Part shown: positions 36,803 through 50,500 of the stretch, one piece after another
How the letters are laid out: each line of letters starts with the position of its first letter
Position numbering within the stretch: the first letter of the stretch is position 1
Assembly: GCA_033782935.1 (NCBI GenBank)
Contig: JAWQEG010000516.1
Coordinates: forward strand, 992,001-1,056,000
Origin: Petrolisthes cinctipes
Lineage: Eukaryota; Arthropoda; Malacostraca; Decapoda; Porcellanidae
Reading direction: 5' to 3'
Length of the DNA: 64,000 nt
Translations under genes and position numbers: made by a program
The notes under the pieces: model-generated
Told to the model about the DNA's origin: nothing
Database searches by the model: none
What the model saw: the letters and a program-made list of their open reading frames with translations, nothing else

Positions 36803-39800
36803 AAAGTCGATATGTGCATGCATCCTCTGTACCCGGTTATATCCCAAATTCTGGCTCAAAACCCCCGAAAATTCGATATTTTTGGGTCCCAGAAGCGATC
36901 TGTACATGCCTATTGAGTGCTAGAATATTTTCAAATTATACGCTGAAAACATACTAAAAATCGATATTTTGGGTGCCAAAGTCGATATGTGCATGCATCT
37001 TCTGTACCCGTTTATATCTCAAATTCAGGCTCAAAACTCCGAAAATTCGATATTTTTTGGTCCCTTAAGCAATTTGCACATGCCTACTCAGTGCTAGAAT
37101 GTTTTTAAAATACAGGCTTAAAACATGCTATAAATCGATATTATAGGTGTCCAAAGTCGATATGTGCATGCATCTTCTGAACCCGTTTATATCTCAAATT
37201 CAGGCTCAAAACACCCAAAAAATCGATATTTTTGTGTACCAGAAGCAATCTGTACATGCCTACTCCGTGTTAGAGTATTTTTAAAATACAGGCCCAAAAC
37301 ATGTTAAAAATCGATATTTTAGGTGCCCAAAGTCGATATGTGCATGCATCTTCTCAATCCGTTTATATCTCATATTCAGGCTCAAAACACCCGAAAATTC
37401 GATATTTTTGGGTCCCAGAAGCGATCTGTACATGCCTACTCCGTGTTAATGTACTTTCAAAATACAAGCCCAAAACATGCTGAAAATCTATATTTTAGGT
37501 GCAAAAAGTCAATATGTGTATGTATCATCTGTACCCGTTTATATCCCAAATTCAGGTTCAAAACACCAGAAAATTCGGTATTTTTGGGTCCCAGAAGCGA
37601 TCTGTACATGCCTACTCCTTGCTAGAATTTGTTCAAGTTACAGACCCAAAACATGCTCAAAATCGATATTTTAGGTGCAAAAAAGTCGATATGTGCATTC
37701 ATCCTCTGTACCCGGTTATATCCCAAATCCTTGCTCAAAACCCCCGAAAATTCGATATTTTTGGGTCCCAGAAGCGATCTGTACATGCCTACTCAGTGCT
37801 AGAATATTTTCAAATTATACGCCCAAAACATACTAAAAATCGATATTTTGGGTGCCAAAGTCGATATGTGCATGCATCTTCTGTACCCGTTTATATCTCA
37901 AAATCAGTCTCAAAACACCCAAAAAATCGATATTTTTGTGTCCCAGAAGCGATCTGTACATGCCTACTCCGTGTTAGAGTATTTTCAAAATACAGGCCCA
38001 AAACATGCTCAAAATCGATATTTTAGGTGCCCAAAGTCGATATGTGCATGCATCTTCTGTATCCGTCTATATCCCAAATTCAGGTTCAAAACACCCGAAA
38101 ATTCGATATTTTTGGGTCCCAGAAGCGATCTGTACATGCCTACTTCTTGATAGAATTTTTTAAGATACAAACCCAAGACATGCTCAAAATCGATATTTTA
38201 GGTGCAAAAAGGTGATAAGTGCATGCATCTTCTGTACCCGTTTATATCGCAAATTCAGGCTCAAAACCCCCCGAAAATTCCATATTTTTGGGTCCCAGAA
38301 GCAATCTGTACGTGCATACACCGTGTTAGAATGTTTTCAAGATACAGACCAAAAACATGCTCAAAATCGATATTTTAAGTGCAAAAAGTCGATATGTGCA
38401 TGCAACTTCTGTACCCGTTTATATCTCAAATTCAGGCTCAAAACTCCGAAAATTCGATATTTTTGGGTCCCTTAAGCAATCTGCACATGCCTACTCAGTG
38501 CTAGAATGTTTTTAAAATACAGGCTTAAAACATGCTATAAATCGATATTTTAGGTGTCCAAAGTCGTTAAGTGCATGCATCTTCTGTACCCGTTTATATC
38601 TCAAATTCAGGCTCAAAACACCCAAAAAAATCGATATTTTTGTGTCCCAGAAGCGATTTGTACATGTCTACGCCGTGCTATAGTATTTTCAAGATACAGA
38701 CCCAAAACATGCTCAAAATCGATATTTTAGGTGCCCAAAGTCGATATGTGCATGCATCTTCTGTACCCGTTCATATCTCAAATTCAGGCTCAAAACACCC
38801 TAAAATTCGATTTATTTGGGTTCCAGAAGCGATCTGTACGTGTCTACTCAGTGTTAGAGTATTTTAAAAATACAGGCCCAAAACATACTAAAAATCGATA
38901 TTTTGGGTGCCAAAATCGATATGTGCATGCATCTTCTGTACCCGTTTATATCTCAAATTCAGGCTCAAAACACCCCAAAAAATCGATATTTTTGTGTCCC
39001 ATAAGCAATCTGTACGTGCATACTCCGTGTTAGAGTGTTTTTTAAAATACAGGCCCAAAACATGCTGAAAATCGATATTTTAAGTGCCCAAAGTCAATAT
39101 GTATAAGCATCTTCTGTTCACGTGTATATCCCTAATTCAAGTTCAAAACACTCGAAAATTCGATGTTTTTGGGTTCCAAAAGCGATCTGTACATGCCTAC
39201 TCCTTGCTAGAATGTTTTCAAGATACAGACCAAAAACATGATCAAAATCGATATTTTAGGTGTCCAAAGTCGATAAGTGCATGCATCTTCTGTACACGTG
39301 TATATCCCTAATTCAGGCTCAAAACACCCGAAAATACCATATTATTGGGTCCCTTAAGCGATCTGTACATGCATACTCAGTGCTAGAATGTTTTCAAAAT
39401 ATAGGCTCAAAACATGCTAAAAATCGATATTTTAGGTGTCCAAAGTCGATATGTGCATGCATCTTCTGTACCCGTTTATATCTCAAATTCAGGCTCAAAA
39501 CACCCGAAAATTCGATATTTTTGGGTCCCAAAAGCGATCTGTACATGTCTACTCCGTGTTAGAGTATTTTTAAAATACAGGCCCAAAACATGCTAAAAAT
39601 CGATATTTTAGGTGCCCAAAGTCGATATGTGCATGCATCTTCTGTACCCGTTTATATCTCAAATTCAGGCTCAAAACACCCGAAAATTCCATATTTTTGG
39701 GTCCCAGAAGCAATCTGTGCGTGCATACTCCGTGTTAGAGTGTTTTTAAAATACAGGCACAAAACATGCTGAAAATCGATATTTTAAGTGCCCAAAGTCA

Positions 39801-40673
39801 ATATGTGTAAGCATCTTCTGTACACGTGTATATCCCTAATTCAAGTTCAAAACACCCGAAAATTCGATATTTTTGGGTTCCAAAAGCGATCTGTACATGC
39901 CTACTCCTTGCTAGAATGTTTTCAAGATACAGACCAAAAACATGCTCAAAATCGATATTTTAGGTGTCCAAAGTCGATAAGTGCATGCATCTTCTGTACC
40001 CGTTTATATCTCAAATTCAGGCTCAAAACACCCGAAAATTCCATATTTTTGGGTCCCAGAAGCAATCTGTACGTGCATACTCCGTGTTAGAGTATTTTTA
40101 AAATACACGCCCAAAACATGCTAAAAATCGATATTTTAGGTGCCCAAAGTCGATATGTGCATGCATCTTCTGTACCCGTTTATATCTCAAATTCAGGCTC
40201 AAAACACCCGAAAATTCCATATTTTTTGGTCCCAGAAACAATCTGTACGTGCATACTCCGTGTTAGAGTATTTTCAAAATACAGGCCCAAAACATGATAA
40301 AAATCGATATTTTAGGTGCCCAAAGTCGATATGTGCATGCATCTTCTGTACCCGTTTATATCTCAAATTCAGGCTCAAAACCCCCCGAAAATTCCATATT
40401 TTTGGGTCCCAGAAGCAATCTGTACGTGCATACTCCGTGTTAGAATGTTTTCAAGATACAGACCAAAAACATGCTCAAAATCGATATTTTAAGTGCAAAA
40501 AGTCGATATGTGCATGCATCTTCTGTACCCGTTTATATCTCAAATTCAGGCTCAAAACTCCGAAAATTCGAAATTTTTGGGTCCCTTAAGCAATCTGCAC
40601 ATGCCTACTCAGTGCTAGAATGTTTTTAAAATACAGGCTTAAAACATGCTATAAATCGATATTTTAGGTGCCC
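36803..40673. repeat. 22-mer block, tandem copy a (3871 bp)
   Basis: Twenty-two monomers repeated directly by 40674-44544. Landmarks agree at a constant 3871-bp shift over the whole length (for example 37301 with 41172, 38571 with 42442, and 40140 with 44011). By eye I noted only a handful of single-base differences, such as AAATCAGTC against AAATTCAGTC, and GTCCCAGAAG against GTCCAAGAAG near 37,765/41,636. Its first monomer continues from the 5-mer region. Confidence 0.92.
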
Positions 40674-43600
40674 AAAGTCGATATGTGCATGCATCCTCTG
40701 TACCCGGTTATATCCCAAATTCTGGCTCAAAACCCCCGAAAATTCGATATTTTTGGGTCCCAGAAGCGATCTGTACATGCCTATTGAGTGCTAGAATATT
40801 TTCAAATTATACGCTGAAAACATACTAAAAATCGATATTTTGGGTGCCAAAGTCGATATGTGCATGCATCTTCTGTACCCGTTTATATCTCAAATTCAGG
40901 CTCAAAACTCCGAAAATTCGATATTTTTTGGTCCCTTAAGCAATTTGCACATGCCTACTCAGTGCTAGAATGTTTTTAAAATACAGGCTTAAAACATGCT
41001 ATAAATCGATATTATAGGTGTCCAAAGTCGATATGTGCATGCATCTTCTGAACCCGTTTATATCTCAAATTCAGGCTCAAAACACCCAAAAAATCGATAT
41101 TTTTGTGTACCAGAAGCAATCTGTACATGCCTACTCCGTGTTAGAGTATTTTTAAAATACAGGCCCAAAACATGTTAAAAATCGATATTTTAGGTGCCCA
41201 AAGTCGATATGTGCATGCATCTTCTCAATCCGTTTATATCTCATATTCAGGCTCAAAACACCCGAAAATTCGATATTTTTGGGTCCCAGAAGCGATCTGT
41301 ACATGCCTACTCCGTGTTAATGTACTTTCAAAATACAAGCCCAAAACATGCTGAAAATCTATATTTTAGGTGCAAAAAGTCAATATGTGTATGTATCATC
41401 TGTACCCGTTTATATCCCAAATTCAGGTTCAAAACACCAGAAAATTCGGTATTTTTGGGTCCCAGAAGCGATCTGTACATGCCTACTCCTTGCTAGAATT
41501 TGTTCAAGTTACAGACCCAAAACATGCTCAAAATCGATATTTTAGGTGCAAAAAAGTCGATATGTGCATTCATCCTCTGTACCCGGTTATATCCCAAATC
41601 CTTGCTCAAAACCCCCGAAAATTCGATATTTTTGGGTCCAAGAAGCGATCTGTACATGCCTACTCAGTGCTAGAATATTTTCAAATTATACGCCCAAAAC
41701 ATACTAAAAATCGATATTTTGGGTGCCAAAGTCGATATGTGCATGCATCTTCTGTACCCGTTTATATCTCAAATTCAGTCTCAAAACACCCAAAAAATCG
41801 ATATTTTTGTGTCCCAGAAGCGATCTGTACATGCCTACTCCGTGTTAGAGTATTTTCAAAATACAGGCCCAAAACATGCTCAAAATCGATATTTTAGGTG
41901 CCCAAAGTCGATATGTGCATGCATCTTCTGTATCCGTCTATATCCCAAATTCAGGTTCAAAACACCCGAAAATTTGATATTTTTGGGTCCCAGAAGCGAT
42001 CTGTACATGCCTACTTCTTGATAGAATTTTTTAAGATACAAACCCAAGACATGCTCAAAATCGATATTTTAGGTGCAAAAAGGTGATAAGTGCATGCATC
42101 TTCTGTACCCGTTTATATCGCAAATTCAGGCTCAAAACCCCCCGAAAATTCCATATTTTTGGGTCCCAGAAGCAATCTGTACGTGCATACACCGTGTTAG
42201 AATTTTTTCAAGATACAGACCAAAAACATGCTCAAAATCGATATTTTAAGTGCAAAAAGTCGATATGTGCATGCAACTTCTGTACCCGTTTATATCTCAA
42301 ATTCAGGCTCAAAACTCCGAAAATTCGATATTTTTGGGTCCCTTAAGCAATCTGCACATGCCTACTCAGTGCTAGAATGTTTTTAAAATACAGGCTTAAA
42401 ACATGCTATAAATCGATATTTTAGGTGTCCAAAGTCGTTAAGTGCATGCATCTTCTGTACCCGTTTATATCTCAAATTCAGGCTCAAAACACCCAAAAAA
42501 ATCGATATTTTTGTGTCCCAGAAGCGATTTGTACATGTCTACGCCGTGCTATAGTATTTTCAAGATACAGACCCAAAACATGCTCAAAATCGATATTTTA
42601 GGTGCCCAAAGTCGATATGTGCATGCATCTTCTGTACCCGTTCATATCTCAAATTCAGGCTCAAAACACCCTAAAATTCGATTTATTTGGGTTCCAGAAG
42701 CGATCTGTACGTGTCTACTCAGTGTTAGAGTATTTTAAAAATACAGGCCCAAAACATACTAAAAATCGATATTTTGGGTGCCAAAATCGATATGTGCATG
42801 CATCTTCTGTACCCGTTTATATCTCAAATTCAGGCTCAAAACACCCCAAAAAATCGATATTTTTGTGTCCCATAAGCAATCTGTACGTGCATACTCCGTG
42901 TTAGAGTGTTTTTTAAAATACAGGCCCAAAACATGCTGAAAATCGATATTTTAAGTGCCCAAAGTCAATATGTATAAGCATCTTCTGTTCACGTGTATAT
43001 CCCTAATTCAAGTTCAAAACACTCGAAAATTCGATGTTTTTGGGTTCCAAAAGCGATCTGTACATGCCTACTCCTTGCTAGAATGTTTTCAAGATACAGA
43101 CCAAAAACATGATCAAAATCGATATTTTAGGTGTCCAAAGTCGATAAGTGCATGCATCTTCTGTACACGTGTATATCCCTAATTCAGGCTCAAAACACCC
43201 GAAAATACCATATTATTGGGTCCCTTAAGCGATCTGTACATGCATACTCAGTGCTAGAATGTTTTCAAAATATAGGCTCAAAACATGCTAAAAATCGATA
43301 TTTTAGGTGTCCAAAGTCGATATGTGCATGCATCTTCTGTACCCGTTTATATCTCAAATTCAGGCTCAAAACACCCGAAAATTCGATATTTTTGGGTCCC
43401 AAAAGCGATCTGTACATGTCTACTCCATGTTAGAGTATTTTTAAAATACAGGCCCAAAACATGCTAAAAATCGATATTTTAGGTGCCCAAAGTCGATATG
43501 TGCATGCATCTTCTGTACCCGTTTATATCTCAAATTCAGGCTCAAAACACCCGAAAATTCCATATTTTTGGGTCCCAGAAGCAATCTGTGCGTGCATACT

Positions 43601-44544
43601 CCGTGTTAGAGTGTTTTTAAAATACAGGCACAAAACATGCTGAAAATCGATATTTTAAGTGCCCAAAGTCAATATGTGTAAGCATCTTCTGTACACGTGT
43701 ATATCCCTAATTCAAGTTCAAAACACCCGAAAATTCGATATTTTTGGGTTCCAAAAGCGATCTGTACATGCCTACTCCTTGCTAGAATGTTTTCAAGATA
43801 CAGACCAAAAACATGCTCAAAATCGATATTTTAGGTGTCCAAAGTCGATAAGTGCATGCATCTTCTGTACCCGTTTATATCTCAAATTCAGGCTCAAAAC
43901 ACCCGAAAATTCCATATTTTTGGGTCCCAGAAGCAATCTGTACGTGCATACTCCGTGTTAGAGTATTTTTAAAATACACGCCCAAAACATGCTAAAAATC
44001 GATATTTTAGGTGCCCAAAGTCGATATGTGCATGCATCTTCTGTACCCGTTTATATCTCAAATTCAGGCTCAAAACACCCGAAAATTCCATATTTTTTGG
44101 TCCCAGAAACAATCTGTACGTGCATACTCCGTGTTAGAGTATTTTCAAAATACAGGCCCAAAACATGATAAAAATCGATATTTTAGGTGCCCAAAGTCGA
44201 TATGTGCATGCATCTTCTGTACCCGTTTATATCTCAAATTCAGGCTCAAAACCCCCCGAAAATTCCATATTTTTGGGTCCCAGAAGCAATCTGTACGTGC
44301 ATACTCCGTGTTAGAATGTTTTCAAGATACAGACCAAAAACATGCTCAAAATCGATATTTTAAGTGCAAAAAGTCGATATGTGCATGCATCTTCTGTACC
44401 CGTTTATATCTCAAATTCAGGCTCAAAACTCCGAAAATTCGAAATTTTTGGGTCCCTTAAGCAATCTGCACATGCCTACTCAGTGCTAGAATGTTTTTAA
44501 AATACAGGCTTAAAACATGCTATAAATCGATATTTTAGGTGTCC
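40674..44544. repeat. 22-mer block, tandem copy b (3871 bp)
   Basis: Direct tandem copy of 36803-40673. The junction monomer at about 40,650-40,700 is chimeric. Its left part (CATGCTATAAATCG) is the end of copy a, also found at 44,517. From 40674 it follows 36803 onward into CCTCTGTACCCGG. Divergence starts after about 44,541, where GGTGTCC replaces GGTGCCC. Confidence 0.92.
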
Positions 44545-47500
44545 AAAGTCGTTAAGTGCATGCATCTTCTGTATCCGTTTATATCACAAATTCAGGCTCA
44601 AAACACCCGAAAAGTCGATATTTTTGGGTCCCAGAAGCGATCTGTACATGCCTACTCCGTGTTAATGTATTTTCAAAATACAGGCCCAAAACATGCTGAA
44701 AATCTATATATTAGGTGCCCAAAATCAATATGAGTATGCATCTTCTGTACCCGTCTATATCCCAAATTCAGGTTCAAAACATCAGAAAATTCGGTATTTT
44801 TGGGTCCCAGAAGCGATCTGTACATGCCTACTCCTTGCTAGAATTTTTTCAAGATACAGACCCAAAACATGCTCAAAATCGATATTTTAGGTGCAAAAAG
44901 TCGATATGTGCATGCCTCCTCTCAACCCGGTTATATCCCAAATTCTGGCTGAAAACCCCCGAAAATTCGATATGTTTGGGTCCTAGAAGCGATCTGTACA
45001 TGCCTACTCAGTGCTAGAATATTTTCAAATTATACGCTGAAAACATACTAAAAATCGATATTTTGGATGCCAAAGTCGATATGTGCATGCATCTTCTGTA
45101 CCCGTTTATATTTCAAATTCAGGCTCAAAACACCCAAAAATATCGATATTTTTGTGTCCCAGAAGCGATTTGTACATGTCTACGCCGTGCTATAGTATTT
45201 TCAAAATACAGTCCCAAAACATGCTCAAAATCGATATTTTAGGTGCAAAAAGTCGATATGTGCATGCATCTTCTGTACCCGTTCCTATCTCAAATTCAGG
45301 CTCAGAACACCCTAAAATTCGATTTATTTGGGTTCCAGAAGCGATCTGTACGTGCCTACTCAGTGTTAGAGTATTTTAAAAATACAGGCCCAAAACATGC
45401 TCAAAATCGATATTTTGGGTGCCCAAAGTCGATATGTGCATGCATCTTCTGTACCCGTTTATATCTCAAATTCAGACTCAGAACACCCGAATATTCGATA
45501 TTTTTGGGTCCCAAAAGCAATGTGTACATGCATACTCCGTGTTAGAGTATTTTCAAAATACAGGCCTAAAACATGCTGAAAATCGATATTTTAGCTGCCA
45601 AAGTCAATATGTGTATGTATCTTCTGTACCCGTCTATATCTCAAATTCAGGTTCAAAACACTCGAAAATTCGATATTTTTGGGTCCCAGAAGCAATCTGT
45701 ACATGCCTACTTCTTGCTAGAATGTTTTCAAAATACAGACCCAAAACATGCTCAAAATCGATATTTTAGGTGCAAAAAGTCGAAATGTGCATGCATCTTC
45801 TGTACCCGTTTATATCTCAAATTCAGGCTCAAAACACCCGAAAAATCGATATTTTTGGGTCCCAGAAGCAATCTGTACGTGCATACTCCGTGTTAGAGTG
45901 TTTTTAAAATACAGGCCCAAAACATGCTGAAAATCGATATTTTAAGTGCCCAAAGTCAATATGTGTAAGCATCTTCTGTACACGTGTATATCCCTAAATC
46001 AAGTTCAAAACACCCGAAAATTCGATATTTTTGGGTTCCAAAAGCGATCTGTACATGCCTACTCCTTGCTAGAATGTTTTCAAGATACGGACCAAAAACA
46101 TGCTCAAAATCGATATTTTAAGTGCAAAAAGTCGATATGTGCATGCATCTTCTGTACCCGTTTATATCTCAAATTCAGGCTCAAAACACCCGAAAATTCC
46201 ATATTTTTGGGTCCCTTAAGCGATCTGTACATGCATACTCAGTGCTAGAATGTTTTCAAAATATAGGCTCAAAACATGCTAAAAATCGATATTTTAGGTG
46301 TCCAAAGTCGATATGTGCATGCATCTTCTGTACCCGTTTATATCTCAAATTCAGGCTCAAAACACCCGAAAATTCGATATTTTTGGGTCCCAAAAGCGAT
46401 CTGTACATGTCTACTCCGTGTTAGAGTATTTTTAAAATACAGGCCAAAAACATGCTAAAAATCGATATTTTAGGTGCCCAAAGTCGATATGTGCATGCAT
46501 CTTCTGTACCCGTTTATTTCTCAAATTCAGGCTCAAAACACCCGAAAATTCCATATTTTTGGGTCCCAGAAGCAATCTGTACGTGCATACTCCGTGTTAG
46601 AGTTTTTTTAAAATACAGGCCCAAAACATGCTGAAAATCGATATTTTATGTGCCCAAAGTCAATATGTGTAAGCATCTTCTGTACCCTTTTATATCTCAA
46701 ATTCAGGCTCAAAACACCCGAAAAATCGATATTTTTGTGTCCCAGAAACGATTTGTACATGCCTAATCCTTGTTAGAATATTTTTAAAATACCGGCCCAA
46801 AACATGCTCAAAATCGATATTTTAGGTGCCCAAAGTCGATATGTACATGCATCTTCTGTATCCGTTTATATCCCAAATTCAGGCTCAAAACACCCGAAAA
46901 TTCGATATTTTTGGGTCCCAGAAGCGATCTGTACATGCCTACTCCTTGTTAATGTATTTTCAAAATACAGGCCCAAAACATGCTGAAAATCTATATATTT
47001 GGTGCCCAAAGTCAATATGAGTATGCATCTTCTGTACCCGTTTATATCCCAAATTCAGGTTCAAAACACCAGAAAATTCGGTATTTTGGGGTCCCAGAAG
47101 CGATCTGTACATGCCTACTCCTTGCTAAAATTTTTGCAAGATACAGACCCAAAACATGCTCAAAATCGATATTTTAGGTGCAAAAAGTAGATATGTGCAT
47201 GCATCCTCTGTACCCGGTTATATCTCAAATTCAGGCTCAAAGCTCCGAAAATTCGATATTTTTGTGTCCCAGAAGCAATCTGCACATGCCTAGTCAGTGC
47301 TAGAATGTTTTTAAAATACAGGCTTAAAACATGCTATAAATCGATATTTTAGGTGTCCAAAGTCGATATGTGCATGCATCTTCTGTACCCGTTTATATCT
47401 CAAATTCAGGCTCAAAACACCCGAAAATTCGATATTTTTGGGTCCCAGATGCGATCTGTACGTGCACACTCCGTGTTAGAGTGTTTTTAAAATACAGGCC

Positions 47501-50500
47501 CAAAACATGCTGAAAAACGATATTTTATGTGCCCAAAGTCAAAATGTGTATGCATCTTCTGTACACGTGTATATCCAAAATTCTGGTTCAAAACACCAGA
47601 AAATTCGATTTTTTTTGGGTCCCAGAAGCGATCTGTACATACCTACTCCTTGCTAGAATGTTTTCAAGATACAGACCCAAAATATGCTCAAAATCGATAT
47701 TTTAAGTGCAAAAAGTCGATATGTGCATGCATCTTCTGTACCCGTTTATATCTCAAATTCAGGCTCAAAACTCCGAAAATTCGATTTTTTTGGGTCTCTT
47801 AAGCAATCTGCACATGCCTACTCAGTGCTAGAATGCTTTTAAAATACAGGCTTAAAACATGCTATAAATCGATATTTTATGTGTCCAAAGTCGATATGTG
47901 CATGCATCTTCTGAACCCGTTTATATCTCAAATTCAGGCTCAAAACACCCAAAAAAACGATATTTTTGTGTCCCAGAAACGATCTGTACATGTCTACTCC
48001 GTGTTAGAGTATTTTCAAAATACAGGCCCAAAACATGCTCAAAATCGATATTTTAGGTGCCCAAAGTCGATATGTGCATGAATCTTCTGTATCCGTTTGT
48101 ATCTCAAATTCAGGCTCAAAACACCCGAAAATTCGATATTTTTGGGTCCCAGAAGCGATCTGTACATGCCTACTCCGTGTTAATGTATTTTCAAAATGCA
48201 GGCCAAAAACATTCCTGAAAATCTATATTTTAGGTGCCCAAAGTCAATATGTGTATTCATCTTTTGCACCCGTCTATATCCCAAATTCAGGTTCAAAACA
48301 CCAGAAAATTCAGTATTTTTTGGTCCCGGAAGCGATCTGTACATGCCTACTCCTTGCTAGAATTTGTTCAAGATACAGACCCAAAATATGCTCAAAATCG
48401 ATATTTTAGGTGCAAAAAGTCGATATGTGCATGCATCCTCTGTACCCGGTTATATCCCAAATTCTGGCTCAAAACCCCCGAAAATTCGATATTTTTGGAT
48501 CCCAGAAGCGATCTGTATATGCCTACTCAGTGCTAGAATATTTTCAAATTATACGCCGAAAACATAAAAAAAATCGATATTTTTGGGTGCCAAAGTCGAT
48601 ACGTGCATGCATCTTCTGTACCCGTTCATATCTCAAATTCAGGCTCAGAACACCCTAAAATTCGATTTATTTGGGTTCCAGAAGCGATCTGTACGTGTCT
48701 ACTCAGTGTTAGAGTATTTTTTAAAATACAGGCCCAAAACATGCTTAAAGTCGATATTTTGGGTGCCCAAAGTCGATATGTGCATGCATCTTCTGTACCC
48801 GTTTATATCTCAAATTCAGACTCAAAACAACCGAATATTCGATATTTTTGGGTCCCAGAAGCGATCTGTACATGCCTACTCCGTGTTAGAGTATTTTAAA
48901 AATACAGGCCCAAAACATGCTCAAAATCGATATTTTATGTGCCCAAAGTCAAAATGTGTATGCATCTTCTGTACACGTGTATATCCCTATTTCAGGTTCA
49001 AAACACCAGAAAATTCGATTTTTTTGTGTCCCAGAAGCGATCTGTACATGCCTACTCCTTGCTAGAATGTTTTCAAGATACAGACCCAAAACATGTTAAA
49101 AATCAATATTTTAAGTGCAAAAAGTCGATATGTGCATGCATCTTCTGTACCCGTTTATATCTCAAATTCAGGCTCAAAACTCAGAAAATTCTATATTTTT
49201 GGGTCCCTTAAGCAATCTGCACATGCCTACTCAGTGCTAGTATGTTTTTAAAATACAGGCTAAAAACATGCTATAAATCGTTATTTTAGGTGCCCAAAGT
49301 CGATATGTGCATGCATCTTCTGAATCCGTTTATATCTCATATTCTGGCTCAAAACATCCGAAAATTCGATATTTTTGGGTCCCAGAAGCGATCTGTACAT
49401 GCCTACTCCGTGTTAATGTACTTTCAAAATACAAGCCCAAAACATGCTGAAAATCTATATTTTAGGTGCCCAAAGTCAAAATGTGTATGCATCTTCTGTA
49501 CACGTGTATATCCCTAATTAAGGTTCAAAACACCAGAAAATTCGATTTTTTTGGGTCCCAGAAGCGATCTGTACATACCTACTCCTTGCTAGAATGTTTT
49601 CAAGATACAGACCCAAAACATATTAAAATCGATATTTTAAGTGCAAAAAGTCGATATGTTCATGCATCTTCTGTACCTGTTTATATCTCAAATTCAGGCT
49701 CAAAACTCCGAAAATTTGATTTTTTTGAGTCTCTTAAGCAATCTGCACATGCCTACTCAGTGCTAGAATGTTTTTAAAATACAGGCTTAAAACATGCTAT
49801 AAATCGATATTTTATGTGTCCAAAGTCGATATGTGCATGCATCTTCTGAACCCGTTTATATCTCAAATTCAGGCTCAAAACACCCAAAAAAACGATATTT
49901 TTGTGTCTCAGAAACGATCTGTACATGCCTACTCCGTGTTAGAGTATTTTCAAAATTCAGGCCCAAAACATGCTCAAAATCGATATTTTAGGTGCCCAAA
50001 GTCGATATGTGTATGCATCTTCTGTATCCGTCTGTATCCCAAATTCAGGTTTAAAACACCCGAAAATTCGATATTTTTGGGTCCCAGAAGCGATCTGTAC
50101 ATGCCTACTCCTTGCTAGAATTTTTTCAAGATACAAACCCAAAACATGCTCAAAATCGATATTTTAGGTTCCCAAAGTCGATATGTGCATGCATCTTCTG
50201 TACCCGTTTATATCTCAAATTCAGGCTCAAAACACCCGAAAATTCCATATTTTTGGGTCACTTAAGCGATCTGTACATGCATACTCAGTGCTAGAATGTT
50301 TTTAAAAAATTGGCTCAAAACATGCTCAAAATCGATATTTTAGGTGTCCAAAGTCGAAATGTGCATGCATCTTCTGTACCCGTTTATATCTCAAATTCAG
50401 GCTCAAAACACCCGAAAATTCGATATTTTTGGGTCCCAAAAGCGATCTGTAGATGTCTACTCCGTGTTAGAGTATTTTTAATATACAGGCCCAAAACATG

